A stretch of 60,000 nt of DNA from contig JAQGDQ010000145.1 in NCBI GenBank assembly GCA_030141605.1, forward strand, positions 354,001-414,000, written 5' to 3'. The DNA is from Tubiluchus corallicola. Its lineage: Eukaryota > Priapulida > Priapulimorpha > Priapulimorphida > Tubiluchidae. Under the pieces are notes generated by a model that worked only from the letters and a program-made list of their open reading frames with translations, did not search any database and was not told the DNA's origin. Each line of letters begins with the position of its first letter. Position 1 is the first letter of the stretch. Positions 15,101 to 25,300 of this stretch are shown here, piece after piece. The position numbers and the translations under genes were made by a program.

Positions 15101-18045
15101 TTTCCAAAACCACTGCCGCATTGCATGACCTCATGGTCTTTAAAAAATTAATTCGGTGTTTTTGTCATTGTCAGGGAACACTCTTACACTTAATTAATGA
15201 GTGCAATTTGGCCTTTGTCCAGTTACTTTCCTTACAGTTGTTCAGTCCAAAGATGCCATCTACTATTTCTGGGCAACTACTCATAGCTTGTTTGAAGAAC
15301 TGGTTTTGAAAACATTACTCTCTGATGAGTCGATTACGTTGTCATAAAAAATTATATTAGCCATGCTTAATAATCTTGTGCAGGTACAGTGCTGCTACAA
15401 GTCTAATTTCCAATCATATTTACCTGGCCAAATATGGGATTCCATGTGCGCATAATCCATGTTGCGTGATCGATGCATGGTATTTCCATGTGTCCATGAA
15501 CACTACATGTATTAATAAACATCTCCTTGCTCTTTCTGCCATTTTGGTTGCTGTTTATGAAAATTGGAAGTAATAATTTTTGGAAGCCAATTTTGGCGCA
15601 ACAGTGTCAAGAAATAATCACAGCAGTGGCACTAGCTTATCACTGTCCTATTAGACAGAAAAAGTTAAAAGAAAGTACAGGTTTTGCATATATAACGTTA
15701 TGCGGGGGAGCGGGCAATATGGCACGTATAACTATTTAGTAAAGGAACTGCAACTTGATACAGAACAATATAATTATACGCTTTTTCCACCACACAGAAA
15801 CCTGAATGGGAAAATTATTACTGTGTATAAGCTCTGATGTGACCAAAACTCGCTTGAGCAAGAAACCAGTCAGTGAAAACAGTCATAGGGTCTTGAAAAC
15901 TTGCTGAACCACATAGGCACCGATGGTTTCCTATCTACGTATTGCTGTGTGATGTGTATTAGGACGAATAGTGAGTGATACGGCTCGCGCATCGTGTATT
16001 ATAGATTGAGCATGACATACGTATGGAAACATTTCCACCTATTAATTAGGAACTATTGCATATGCATCACGGATCACGCATTAAGCGTATATCGAGTCCT
16101 ACCTGAGCATTCTTATTTTGCACAACTAATTTCACCACAAATCTTTTAACTTTTTTCCAGTCATGACTGCTGGCCAGAAATGTCTGTTGACTTATATTCT
16201 GTTTTGCCTTGTGTTGTAATTTAGTTAGCCTGCAAGTAATTTGTTAGAATTTTTGTGAATGCTTTTTGTTTGTTTTTTGCGACATTTTGTTGTGAACGAT
16301 ATTTATTAAATTTTGTTGCTGCATGTCATTATGAAATTATCTGAATCATTTGGCAAAGGAGCATATTTACAAAGCTACAGTACTAGCATACTCTGAAATC
16401 TTTCACTAGCCCATTCTTTCTTTAGCTAACCAACAGTTTTTCAATAGAGGAAAGTGTGTGCTTGTGTTTAATGTAAAATATGGTGACAAAAACTAGATAT
16501 TGCACAAAGAAATTAATTTCTGTTATTCTTGTTCTTCAGCTACTTGCGAATTGCTGTTTAAACCGTGATGGTTGCTTGATAACCGAATTTTTGTTTTTGT
16601 TACATTTAGGGCGGTGCCATTGACGTGTCAGTTGAATCAGATAAACACAATGATATCATCGTTCAGTCCAAGGAAGTAGATATGCCCCAAGAAGTTGTGC
16701 TTGATCACAACAAAGAACCAGCAGCTATTGAAGTTTCGTTGAGCAATGGTCCTGCACAGGAGGAGTCAGCTATCGTGCAGCCCCGCACCTCCGTGAAAGT
16801 ACAGGAGAAAGATTCCGAGGAAGGTGGATTAATTGCCGAAGTAGCAGAAGAGATCAAGGAGAAGGTGGAGGACGTTGTCAAGCCTGCAGTGACTGATTTT
16901 GTGCAAGAGTTGCAGTCTCCTACTGACAAAATTGATGATGATGCACCTCCTGGAACATTGCACCAAGTCAGTAGTCTTAACCATTTGATTTGACTTGATT
17001 TGGTTACAATATATAAAATCAGTGAAATTGAAATTGCCTTAACTAAAATCTAATTGCTAAAAATCAAGATTAAATAAATTGCACACAAATACATATATAC
17101 AAGCACACGATTCTGCACACCATTGCTGCTCACATTGCTTGCTTGATAAACAGTTTCAGAACATGGGCATTTTGCTGCCATACAGCAAGTCTGTTTATCA
17201 GAAAAGAGAAGAAACAAATATTTGTGTAACAAACAAATGTGAAACTTATACTATGAAACCAAAAAACTGTGACACTCTTATCAATTTTCTGTTTCGAACA
17301 TCTGAGATAGTCAAACTCGCTGAGCGGAGAGGTGCTGCCTTTGTTAGATGATGTTTACATTGTAATCATGTAACAATATACAGTGTAAAATGGCTGACCA
17401 GTGAGCTAAGTTTTATGTGCAGTGCGACTAATAATTGGTCCGAGTTTATGCATTAGTCGTAACAGCAGTTGTAGTTTTTATGCAATACCAAAAGAGTGGG
17501 ATCAATTACACGAAACACTGTAGTATGCGATATTCGTTTATACTGTGATCATTATGCATTACTGATGATTCTGGTTACTTACTTACCTGCAATAAAGCTG
17601 TTCTACATATGATTACATAGTATCGTCTAGTTTATGTGCAGATCTCTAATGTTTTTTTCAATGAAATATGCTTGTCTTGTTAATAGGTTGCGACTACTCA
17701 TCCTTACAGTGGAGAGGATGACGATGAACTAACATTTGAGGCTGGAGATACAATTTATGTCGTACCTTATGACGATGAAGATGAGCAGGTAGGACTGTCT
17801 AAACAAGACTTCCTTTATAATAATGAATATTAGGAATTGTAATTCAATTTAACTTATTATCTTTTTGGTTTTTTTATTGTTTTAAATTGGCTGGTTGTGT
17901 TAGATTATCTTGTAAAAAGCTGTTTTTTAATTTTTAATTTTCTTTGTTTAACATTTGTTTCTAGGACGAAGGGTGGCTAATGGGTATCTTAAAGAGTAAC
18001 AGGAAGAAGGGTGTGTTCCCGCAAAATTTTACAAAACCCCTGTAA
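3023..18045 (+). CDS. AMPH: Amphiphysin/BIN family protein (N-BAR + SH3), 5'-partial
   Basis: Membrane-bending scaffold of the amphiphysin/BIN1 family: the N-BAR dimer binds and curves membranes, the SH3 domain recruits dynamin-type proline-rich partners. Visible coding exons: 3023-3158, 8928-9118, 9257-9364, 11111-11196, 11987-12062, 12828-12940, 13252-13307, 13534-13601, 14845-14913, 16610-16966, 17687-17788, 17965-18045; all junctions are GT-AG and in phase, giving about 480 residues. Residues 1 to about 235 are BAR ([33 protein letters not shown]). A polar, acidic linker follows, and the last 60 residues are SH3 ([37 protein letters not shown], stop). The amphipathic N-terminal helix exon is missing, upstream or unrecognised. 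I see no clathrin/AP2 motifs (LLDLD, PWDLW, DPF) in the linker. Family assignment is secure; AMPH versus BIN1 orthology is not separable, invertebrates usually having one gene. Confidence 0.93.
3159..8927 (+). other. Amph intron, 5.8 kb
   Basis: Largest Amph intron. Plain AT-rich sequence apart from a possible decayed hAT end pair at 6750-7109. No coding homology was seen on either strand. Confidence 0.7.
6750..7109. mobile_element. Possible decayed hAT-like non-autonomous element
   Basis: Left end CAGAGACGGATTATGAGC followed by GGGGCTCCTAGGC and GGGCCCCT. The right end, read inward on the other strand, is CAGGACCGGACTATCCT with TTGAGG/GGGGCTC blocks. CAGxGxCGGAyTAT termini with GGGGCC-rich subterminal sequence are typical of many hAT MITEs. 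No matching 8-bp duplication flanks the ends, so the limits are uncertain. Confidence 0.35.
8928..9118 (+). CDS. AMPH: Amph visible exon 2: BAR core
   Basis: Phase 1 to phase 0. Encodes [19 protein letters not shown] and the block ending TNFVDVR, the segment that in the family carries the conserved EPxW and the loop before helix 2. Confidence 0.92.
9257..9364 (+). CDS. AMPH: Amph visible exon 3: BAR helix 2
   Basis: 36 codons, phase 0 at both ends. Contains [16 protein letters not shown], the basic membrane-facing stretch and the highly conserved LDYDxARH signature, then [11 protein letters not shown] at the tip of the BAR module. Confidence 0.94.
9365..11110 (+). other. Amph intron, no other feature
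   Basis: AT-rich intron between BAR exons. Short open frames here show no recognisable homology on either strand; nothing repetitive was seen. Confidence 0.7.
11111..11196 (+). CDS. AMPH: Amph visible exon 4: BAR helix 2-3 turn
   Basis: Phase 0 to phase 2. Encodes [20 protein letters not shown] and EEIPNLYDG, matching the family block NxELHEELPxLYDSR. Confidence 0.94.
11987..12062 (+). CDS. AMPH: Amph visible exon 5: BAR helix 3
   Basis: Phase 2 to phase 0. Encodes [20 protein letters not shown] followed by TKFSE; corresponds to the helix after LYDSR in the family. Confidence 0.9.
12461..12474. repeat. C14 homopolymer
   Basis: Fourteen consecutive C (G on the other strand) in an intron; likely length-polymorphic. 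Confidence 0.97.
12828..12940 (+). CDS. AMPH: Amph visible exon 6: end of BAR and proline-rich start of linker
   Basis: Phase 0 to phase 2. Ends the BAR domain ([20 protein letters not shown]) and runs into [14 protein letters not shown], a short proline-rich transition. Confidence 0.88.
13252..13307 (+). CDS. AMPH: Amph visible exon 7: linker
   Basis: Phase 2 to phase 1; 56 nt encoding [18 protein letters not shown]. Not conserved, but the phases fit both neighbours and both splice sites are consensus (ttttttcag, GTAAAT). Confidence 0.8.
13534..13601 (+). CDS. AMPH: Amph visible exon 8: linker
   Basis: Phase 1 to phase 0; 68 nt encoding [20 protein letters not shown] and QEQ. Donor GTAAGT is consensus. 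No domain recognised. Confidence 0.78.
14845..14913 (+). CDS. AMPH: Amph visible exon 9: linker
   Basis: 23 codons, phase 0 at both ends: [20 protein letters not shown] then ATN. Donor GTAAGT. A symmetrical exon, so it could be skipped without breaking the frame (inference). Confidence 0.78.
16610..16966 (+). CDS. AMPH: Amph visible exon 10: large acidic linker exon
   Basis: 119 codons, phase 0 at both ends, rich in Glu, Asp, Val and Ser. Contains [18 protein letters not shown] and [10 protein letters not shown]. It looks disordered. Symmetrical phase makes it a cassette-exon candidate, as in the variable region of vertebrate AMPH/BIN1. Confidence 0.85.
16967..17686 (+). other. Amph intron before SH3, no other feature
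   Basis: 720-bp AT-rich intron; nothing recognised. Confidence 0.7.
17687..17788 (+). CDS. AMPH: Amph visible exon 11: SH3 first half
   Basis: 34 codons, phase 0. [20 protein letters not shown] corresponds to the ALYDY box, RT loop and diverging turn; [10 protein letters not shown] is the acidic n-Src loop, extended as in amphiphysin/BIN SH3 domains. Confidence 0.94.
17965..18045 (+). CDS. AMPH: Amph visible exon 12: SH3 second half and stop
   Basis: [26 protein letters not shown] then TAA (18043-18045). The Trp of the ligand groove and the GVFPxNF terminal box are intact. Confidence 0.95.
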   Translation, partial: DEGWLMGILKSNRKKGVFPQNFTKPL

Positions 18046-18120
18046 ACTCCGTACTATGTAGCAGTATTTAGAAATGCACATTAACCAAGCAAAAGTGTAA
18101 ATTGCTGAAAACACTCTACT

Positions 18121-18126
18121 AATAAA
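18121..18126 (+). terminator. Amph poly(A) signal 1
   Basis: AATAAA 75 nt after the Amph stop codon; the first canonical signal in the 3' flank. Confidence 0.6.
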
Positions 18127-18178
18127 ATTGCCTCGTAGGTTTGTTCATAATGTTTTGTAAGAACTAAAGTTCAGGATG

Positions 18179-18184
18179 AATAAA
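18179..18184 (+). terminator. Amph poly(A) signal 2
   Basis: Second AATAAA, 134 nt after the stop. A MITE begins 27 bp downstream (18212), so cleavage would fall at or inside the element edge. Confidence 0.55.
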
Positions 18185-18211
18185 CTCTTCATTACAAAAA
18201 AAGTCTATGTA

Positions 18212-18685
18212 CAGTAAGTCCTCTCTTAACGATGTTAATGCATTTCAGCAAAACGCGTTTTTAAGTAAAACGTCGCTAAACGAAAATACGCTTCACACGA
18301 GAAATAATGTAAAAGCATTCAATTACGTTACAGGAGCAAAATTGAGTAGTGCTTGGCTATGTAAAACTCTTTGAGTTTTATCAAGAAGAATTTTATCTAA
18401 ATGTGAGAAAGCAATGAATCGTAGCCTGCCTAACTATATCTGACTACGTACTGTCAGCTTAGTTGGGCAAATTATTATCCAATATCCTACGGGTTAAGTA
18501 GGATTATGGGTGATTTGGCTTAAGTAGTGGGCTGATCTGTAGAGTACGAGCTCAGTAAATGAGATTTTTGGCAGAAAATCATAGTTAAAATGAAACATGC
18601 AATGTTAATTGGAAAAGGGTATCAAAAAGTTAATTTCGTTAAAATAAAACGAAAAGCTGTGGAGTCGTTAAGCGAGGACTTACTG
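18212..18685 (+). mobile_element. pogo/Tigger-like MITE, copy 1
   Basis: 474 bp with near-perfect terminal inverted repeats: left CAGTAAGTCCTCTCTTAACG, right (inward on the minus strand) CAGTAAGTCCTCGCTTAACG. A TA dinucleotide flanks each side (18210-18211, 18686-18687). CAGTxxxxCCTCGxTTAACG ends with a TA duplication are characteristic of pogo/Tigger-type Tc1-mariner elements. No transposase is present. The internal sequence is shared with the copy at 26585-27249. Confidence 0.85.
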
Positions 18686-18687
18686 TA

Positions 18688-21600
18688 AACAGAAATTTTA
18701 TATTGAAATTGTTTTTTTTTGTGGAAAATACGTGTGTACTCATCTTCCGGCATTGAAGGAAAAAGAAAATCCCCTTTGCATTCCCTGCCTGAAGGTGGTT
18801 GAATTCTAATATCTAGCTACCGCACTGCATTTTCGATAATAAAATTGTTCTGTGACTTTTGTGCAGCTGCGGTCTTTTGTTGTTCAGTTCTGACATATTC
18901 AAAAGTCACTTAACACCAACGTGTAAGCATTCATTCTTAAATCATCAGAACGTTTCTGTTTGTTGCATTTGTGTCTTGTTTTACAATTTTGGCAGTTCTG
19001 TAACAAATTAGGAAATGAGGTGAAATTTTGCATATGTATATGTACCACACCAGCATATGTATAATTAAAATCGTTTATATTTTCTTTTTAACTTGTTGAG
19101 ATATTCTAAACAGTTCTTATTAACTATGTTTGTACACTGCAGTCCTGTACTGCCAATTGTTATCAAGTTAATAACATTCTAATATTTACTGAAATGACTA
19201 CTAGATGTACGAAGTCATTTGTGTACTGGATTTTTTCAAGATAACAAGCAAAGAGATTCTTTTTGAAAGAATCTTTAATGTAAGAGGAAATATAATATAA
19301 AGATGTACGAATTCATTTGTGTATTGGCATTTTACAAGGTAACGAGCGAAAAGATTCTTTTTGAGCGAATCTTTTATGTAAGATGAAGTATAATATAAAA
19401 TTGTATGCAAATTACGAACATAATCATGAATCTCATTTATATTAGTGTATGAATCAAACTGTACGCGATTATTGTGAAGCAGTGTACAGTTTGTTCTACA
19501 TCTTGCCCTTTACGATCTTGCCTTTTCTGTTACATCCCAGAAATAACTATTTAACTGTTTGTAAATTTGTCGATCAGTGCTGTTGTCATACTTTGCCCAT
19601 TTTAGATTATTTACAAGTGTTAAATTTCCATTGTTTAATTGCCTTTGCTTTTAGCGTCAAGTTTATGAAGTTGATTTAAATTTGAATAACACTGACAGAA
19701 AATGAATTCTGATTATCCTGACATATCCAGATTGGCCAACATTATTGAAAGTTTTATTGTCACGTACTTGAATATCACAGAGGCCACAAAATTTTGTATT
19801 TCCTATATTATCATTAAGCAGTCTTACAACTTGTTTTGTTATATTTTTCTAGATTATATTAATAACTTATGGGATTGTTTGCCCATTTTTCTGCATTTTG
19901 TTATAAAGATGTCTGGATATAATTACTTTATATTAATGATGTTACTATAGTTGGCTAGTACGACAAACATCTCTGAAACAGTCATGTTAATATTTGTATT
20001 TATAAGCTGTAATTTGTATATGGGTTGCGGCAATCGTAAACTTTGTTGGGTATCTACAAATTTTATACATATTTAGAACTCTTGTATTGCTATTATACAC
20101 TGAATATATATAAAAATAACAAATGTACTTAAAGTCGGAGATCCTTATTAATATTAGCATACTAAACGTAATTTTTATATGATTTTCTTATAAGATTGTG
20201 TATGCAAAGGCAGTGATTTACGTGTGTAATTTTTTTAATGTACATTTCATATTTATCCATGTTGCAAATCTTGTATACACTGACAATGAACAAATATAGA
20301 TATCTACTAACTGGTTACGATTAACCTCAAAATTTGCTTGAAGAGGTAGTTTTAGGTTGCTAGTAGCAGCAAGACACTGAAAACCAGCTCTTTTGCAGGT
20401 TTCTTAAATTTATTGGTATAATTATTTTGAATTCTGTTTGCAATTTAATTTATGACCACCTGATTTACTTTAATAGACTATAGAACTGAAACTGATTAGC
20501 AATTTAACATGTTGTGTGAAATAACCCCTGGTGTGTTATAGTATTTTTTCTGTGACGGTAATGTTTATCTTAACCATTCCACTACATTTGAATCCGGTTA
20601 GCCGTAAATTTACATTTAACATAATTTTTATTGTTGATTGTGTATTGTTAACTTTTTTAAGAATTGTTCTTTTTCATGTGCCTTGATTGTTTTGATACAT
20701 CTGGAGCTAATATTGTTTTGTTTCTAACAATGAATTCTTGCATTGAAAACTGCAAATAACTCTGCCATCTGATGTTCACTGTTGCTGGTGTGTGTCAGTG
20801 TAGAATAAAAGTGGCTGATGTTTTTTGAGTCAGGAATTGGAAATTAAATAAGGTATTAATGCAGGTTGCAGAGTAATTTTTCACCGTTTTGATGTAAGGA
20901 ATTGTTAGTCTCATTAGCATAATTATCAAGTAATGACACATTTTTCACATTAAGGAAATGTAGTGTTGCAGATTGTACCACTTTTGGTACACTCGTGGCA
21001 TACATTTTCAAGTCTTTGTACCTGTCGAAATTAGTTTTCTAGTACTTACACCAAAATTCTTACTAAAACTAGTGCAGTTTCTCCCTATAGTGCAACATTC
21101 TCAGTATTTAGCATTTTCATCATTGTTTTTGTTTTTCATGACCCCCTATGCTTCGATTGCAGCAGAATGATTGAAAGCAATTTCATATAAGCGTAAAAAT
21201 ATGTACAAGGCAAGATTTAATACAGATAATAAAAAGAAGTGGAATGCATAAAATAAATTAGTATTAATCATTATTAGCTGTGTTACTTCCTTAAAAGAGT
21301 GCCTTGTCAGTCTATTTTTGAATAAATTCTAAATATTTTTGTAATCATGTGAGGGATGTTCTCAAGGTTTGGGTTGTGAAAAATAAACTAAAAATTATCT
21401 TTAAAATTTCAGAGTTTGTGTGCTTTAATTATCTTAACTCTCTATGTACAAATAGAAATAGATCCAAACAATTCCACTGCTTCCATTTCTGGCTACGTAG
21501 TACATTAAAATCTGTTGATTATAAAGCTGACAAACTCAGATTTCGTGTCTGATCTCATTTCTGAAGACTATTCTGCATTTATAAATCATCAGTCATAAAT

Positions 21601-21840
21601 CATAGCTTCTTTGAATAACAGAGATCATTTATATAGATCCCAGGTTAAACAGAAAGTCAAATATACTACATGACTGTTCGTTGCTAGTACTACTTTGTTT
21701 CGGATGGGCTGCATGGCTGACTCACTGACATTAAGGGGATATAATGCAAAATGCTCAGATTAACGTCCAAGCTGAATAATAATTTACGAAGTTTGACGAG
21801 ATACATAAATACAAAATTTCATGTGATATTATATAAAAGC
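18688..21840. other. Tail-to-tail spacer between Amph and KIF23
   Basis: About 3 kb of AT-rich sequence with several further AATAAA hexamers. It may hold long alternative 3' UTRs of either gene. No coding homology. Contains a ~98-bp tandem duplication at 19203-19397. Confidence 0.6.
19203..19397. repeat. Tandem duplication, 2 x ~98 bp
   Basis: Both copies start AGATGTACGA (19203 and 19301) and run through TCATTTGTGTA, GATTCTTTTTGA and AATCTTT to ATATAATATAAA, with scattered substitutions. Each copy contains a short inverted pair AAAGATTCTTTTTGA...GAATCTTT able to form a hairpin. Confidence 0.85.
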
Positions 21841-21846
21841 TTTATT
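21841..21846 (-). terminator. KIF23 poly(A) signal
   Basis: TTTATT on the plus strand is AATAAA on the minus strand, about 495 nt downstream of the KIF23 stop. It is the first canonical hexamer after the stop that I could see. Confidence 0.5.
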
Positions 21847-22341
21847 TTTGACTATAATGGCCATTTAAAAGTACCAATAGACATAATACAAGGCAATCTA
21901 GCTGATAAAATATAACACCATGAGACACAAGTATATTAGTAAGTGAATTTAAAAAGCTACTGAAAGTGAAAACTCAAGTAAATATCTGAAAAGAGAGTTG
22001 TGAAAATTATAATAATTATAGTGATAAGAAAAATATACTTTTGACTGTGTTGCTAACACAGTCTACAGTTTGCTCAGCATCTTTAAACTATGGGATAAAA
22101 ACATCAGCTAGTTAAAATACAATGGGTTTCATGTCTCTACTACTCCATTAACCAAACGATCTATCACTAGGCTGTTTCACAAAAACGAAACACTTTGCAA
22201 AAGTATACTAAAAAATTATTAGCAAGCGATTATTAGCAACCCCAAACAGTTTGCGAAAAAACAGGCAAAACTCCATTCTGCCGCCCAGATTTGTCTCTTT
22301 TGTTCACTGGTGTCTGTCCACCTGGTCATTCTTGAAAAAAT

Positions 22342-22357
22342 TCAGTTACGAGATCGC
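22342..22357 (-). CDS. KIF23: KIF23 exon 25: last residues and stop
   Basis: Completes Lys and adds RSRN then TGA (plus 22342-22344); acceptor ttatttccag. The KRSRN end mirrors the PKRKKP basic C-terminus of human. Confidence 0.85.
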
Positions 22358-25300
22358 CTGGAAATAAACAAATCAGAAAAAATTATTCGACTGCTGTACC
22401 AAAAAAACATTTCCGTACTTTGATTTCAGACATTTTCAACTAGCTAATAATCTTTACTTGCTAACCAAAATTTAAATCTGTAGAAAAAGTTAGAAATAAT
22501 TAATGAAATTTCCTTCAAACAATCATCTCGTTGAACAGCCGTTTCACACGACAAATTGTGGAAGCCATTGGTCATATCAATGATTTTCATTTTGCCATGA
22601 CTAGTACTGATAATGTCTCTGAATTTGTAACCAAAGCAGTTATTATTATATATTTGAAGTCACAAAACCATGTTTCATCAGTTTTGCTTGTCTAAATACC
22701 AGGTATTTACTCAATCAAAACTAAACTATATTTCACTAAAATAATTGTGCAGTGTGATACGCTAGCTAGAAAGTGATTGTTCAAAAATAAAACATATACT
22801 TGTACTTACTTTGCACCAGTGCCTTCAATAGCTTTTGAACACTGCAAAACAAAAATCAAGTCCCTTCTAGATTCAACAAAACAAAACACATTGTGTTCTA
22901 GTTGCAGACATGAATTTAAGCCATTTGAAGATTTAATAATCCAGACTGACAATTTTCCAAAGCAAAAATAACATGTTATAATTGGTCTTTGCATAAAGTA
23001 CAATTAATTTCTAAATAAGCTATGCTACATTGAATCGAGCACGAATCATTTTGTTTTCATAAACTATTTTTAAATATTAATTTACTGTATGCCTACATAT
23101 GTAGTAATACTCATATATTTTTCCCACTACTATGTAACTACTCAATTATTGGTTTCATTTCTGCTTTAACATAAAAGTAGTATTCTGACTTCATAACATA
23201 TCATGTAAAATTGAATAAATGTATAAAATTATTCAGAAACGAGAACTCACTCTAGTCTCTACATCAGTCCAGTCACCATCTACGCCGTTAATTGGGTCAC
23301 GCTGGCATTGTTCAGCTGATCGTTTTCTTGAAGTCGCAGTCGGCGAAACTTGACGCAATACTTCTATGTCGTCAAACACAACAGCAGTGCCACCACTCCT
23401 GGTTCGATGAACATCGCCCTTAAAACACCAAAGTGATTCACAGTCAAAAAGATGTAAGAATGACCTTTATTTCAATACTGAAGCCATGCAGACGAATAGC
23501 AAAATGAGTCTTACAGCCTAGGAACTGCCTTTGATCTTACTATTTTACGAAAAATTTCCCCAAAGAACTATCATGTTATTGAGGAGTATTACCTTAATTA
23601 ACTATAACAAACGGAGAAAAATATGTATGCAGTTTCAAATAGGACCACTGGGCTAGTAATGTCCAACTGACCTTCTTACATTCTGTCTTGTAATAATACC
23701 AAACTACATTAATGAAAGCTTTTGACATAGCACTTGATCTATAATTCCTACTGCCAGGAATTTTATGAATAAAGGAAAGGTACCATACAAATATCTAGCT
23801 TACCTTAACTAATTTTGTTTCAATTTCTCCATCTGATTTCTGTTCTTGATGTGTAAGAACATACTTATTCACATCTTTTGTATCTTTCTTATTCAGCTTC
23901 GAAACAGATTTCTTTCTTAGTCGCCGCTGCTGGAAAACCGTATCTGTAACAAATGTGAACAGTTTTTAACAAAGTTTTCTTGACCCTTCTACATCGTGGA
24001 GGTCAAGACTCTTTTTCATTTACAAATGAAAATTACGGTGCAACTGTGATGAACTTTATATAGAAATGCTAGGCTGGTTGTGGCTGTATTCAGTTAAAGA
24101 GTTAGGCAAACTATAATTAATTCAATACAGCCGCAGTCACAGAAATTTATTAGCACGTTGACTGCCAACTATTGAGTATGCTCATATTAGGCAACCTTGT
24201 ACCAAATGCAACTGTGAGTATACATATAGTTGATTAAATGGCACAATACAGCAGCACACACAAAAAGCTTGGTAGCCCACCAATGCATGTAAAAGATTCA
24301 CATGTAATTGGCTGAGTGCTCTCACATGCACTAGAATGTTATGTGAGGATTTTATGCCATAGAGGAATTCATATGCAAACAGCCATTTTAGACGTCAAAT
24401 GCAATCTACATGTTATCTCGTACTTGGCAATTAAAAAGCACTAAGACAACGGCTTGGCAATTAACACATTAATTACATTTGTTTTTTCATCAATATATAA
24501 AAATGTTATCATAGTGAACCAGTGAAGATGTAGTAATGAATAGCGAATACCAACCTAATTCCAGATTACCAAGGGGCTTGTGATCTAGCCACCTGTCCCC
24601 AACTGATCTGGAACGCCTGTGACGAGATCTTACATTCACAACTGGAACATTCTGAAAGAAACAAAACCTAGTAATAAGAAAAATGAACCAATGCATAGCA
24701 CTTTAATCATTCATTCGATGGTGCTAGCTTATCAAAATCCAATAAATTGTTGCAAAGATATAAACAGTAAAGGTCTAAAAAATGGTCGTATCTTAGCATT
24801 TTTGGTAATTATTGTCAAGTATCGGTTGTTGATTATACATTGACTGGCTGTTTCTTGCTCAATATTAACTCTCTGCATCCAATTGTTAGATTGGTTTAAT
24901 GATTTATTAATAGACAATTAATACCCACAATTGTTCACAATATACTTTACTAATAGCAGCTAGCAGTGTAAATTTTTTTGCTTTAATGACGTATTTGTTG
25001 ACGATGGTAAATTTAGAGAAATAACATCTTCACTTAAATAAGAACTGTAAGAAAGCCTATTTGAACAAATAGAACGACAGCAAACTGAAGGATATAATGG
25101 GGGTGGAAACACATTTTTCACACCAGATCTATTCATACTCGATGCAAAAATTTAGGAAACCACGGTGTAAACAATGCAACCACTACTCCATTTGATGCTG
25201 GCTGGTATCAAAAATATCTTAGTAGAAGCCCATTATTTTTCTTTTACTTTTAAGAACATTTTTATGACATACTCGTCTAGGTGGCGGTGACTGAGATCTT

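Larger units (their letters stand above)
12941..16609 (+). other. Amph linker-region introns
   Basis: Introns around the small linker exons. I saw no other coding or repeated sequence that I can name. Confidence 0.6.
22358..24153 (-). other. KIF23 3' introns, nothing further seen
   Basis: Introns between the last five exons and into the intron before exon 22. AT-rich. A short inverted pair (GTGGCTGTATT / AATACAGCCGC, around 24077-24135) is the only structure noticed. Confidence 0.6.

Noticed and set aside
15950-16110. Possible inverted repeat around GATACGGCTCGCGCATCG and GCATCACGGATCACGCATTAAGC.
   Set aside because: Matches are short and out of register; no duplication or second copy seen.
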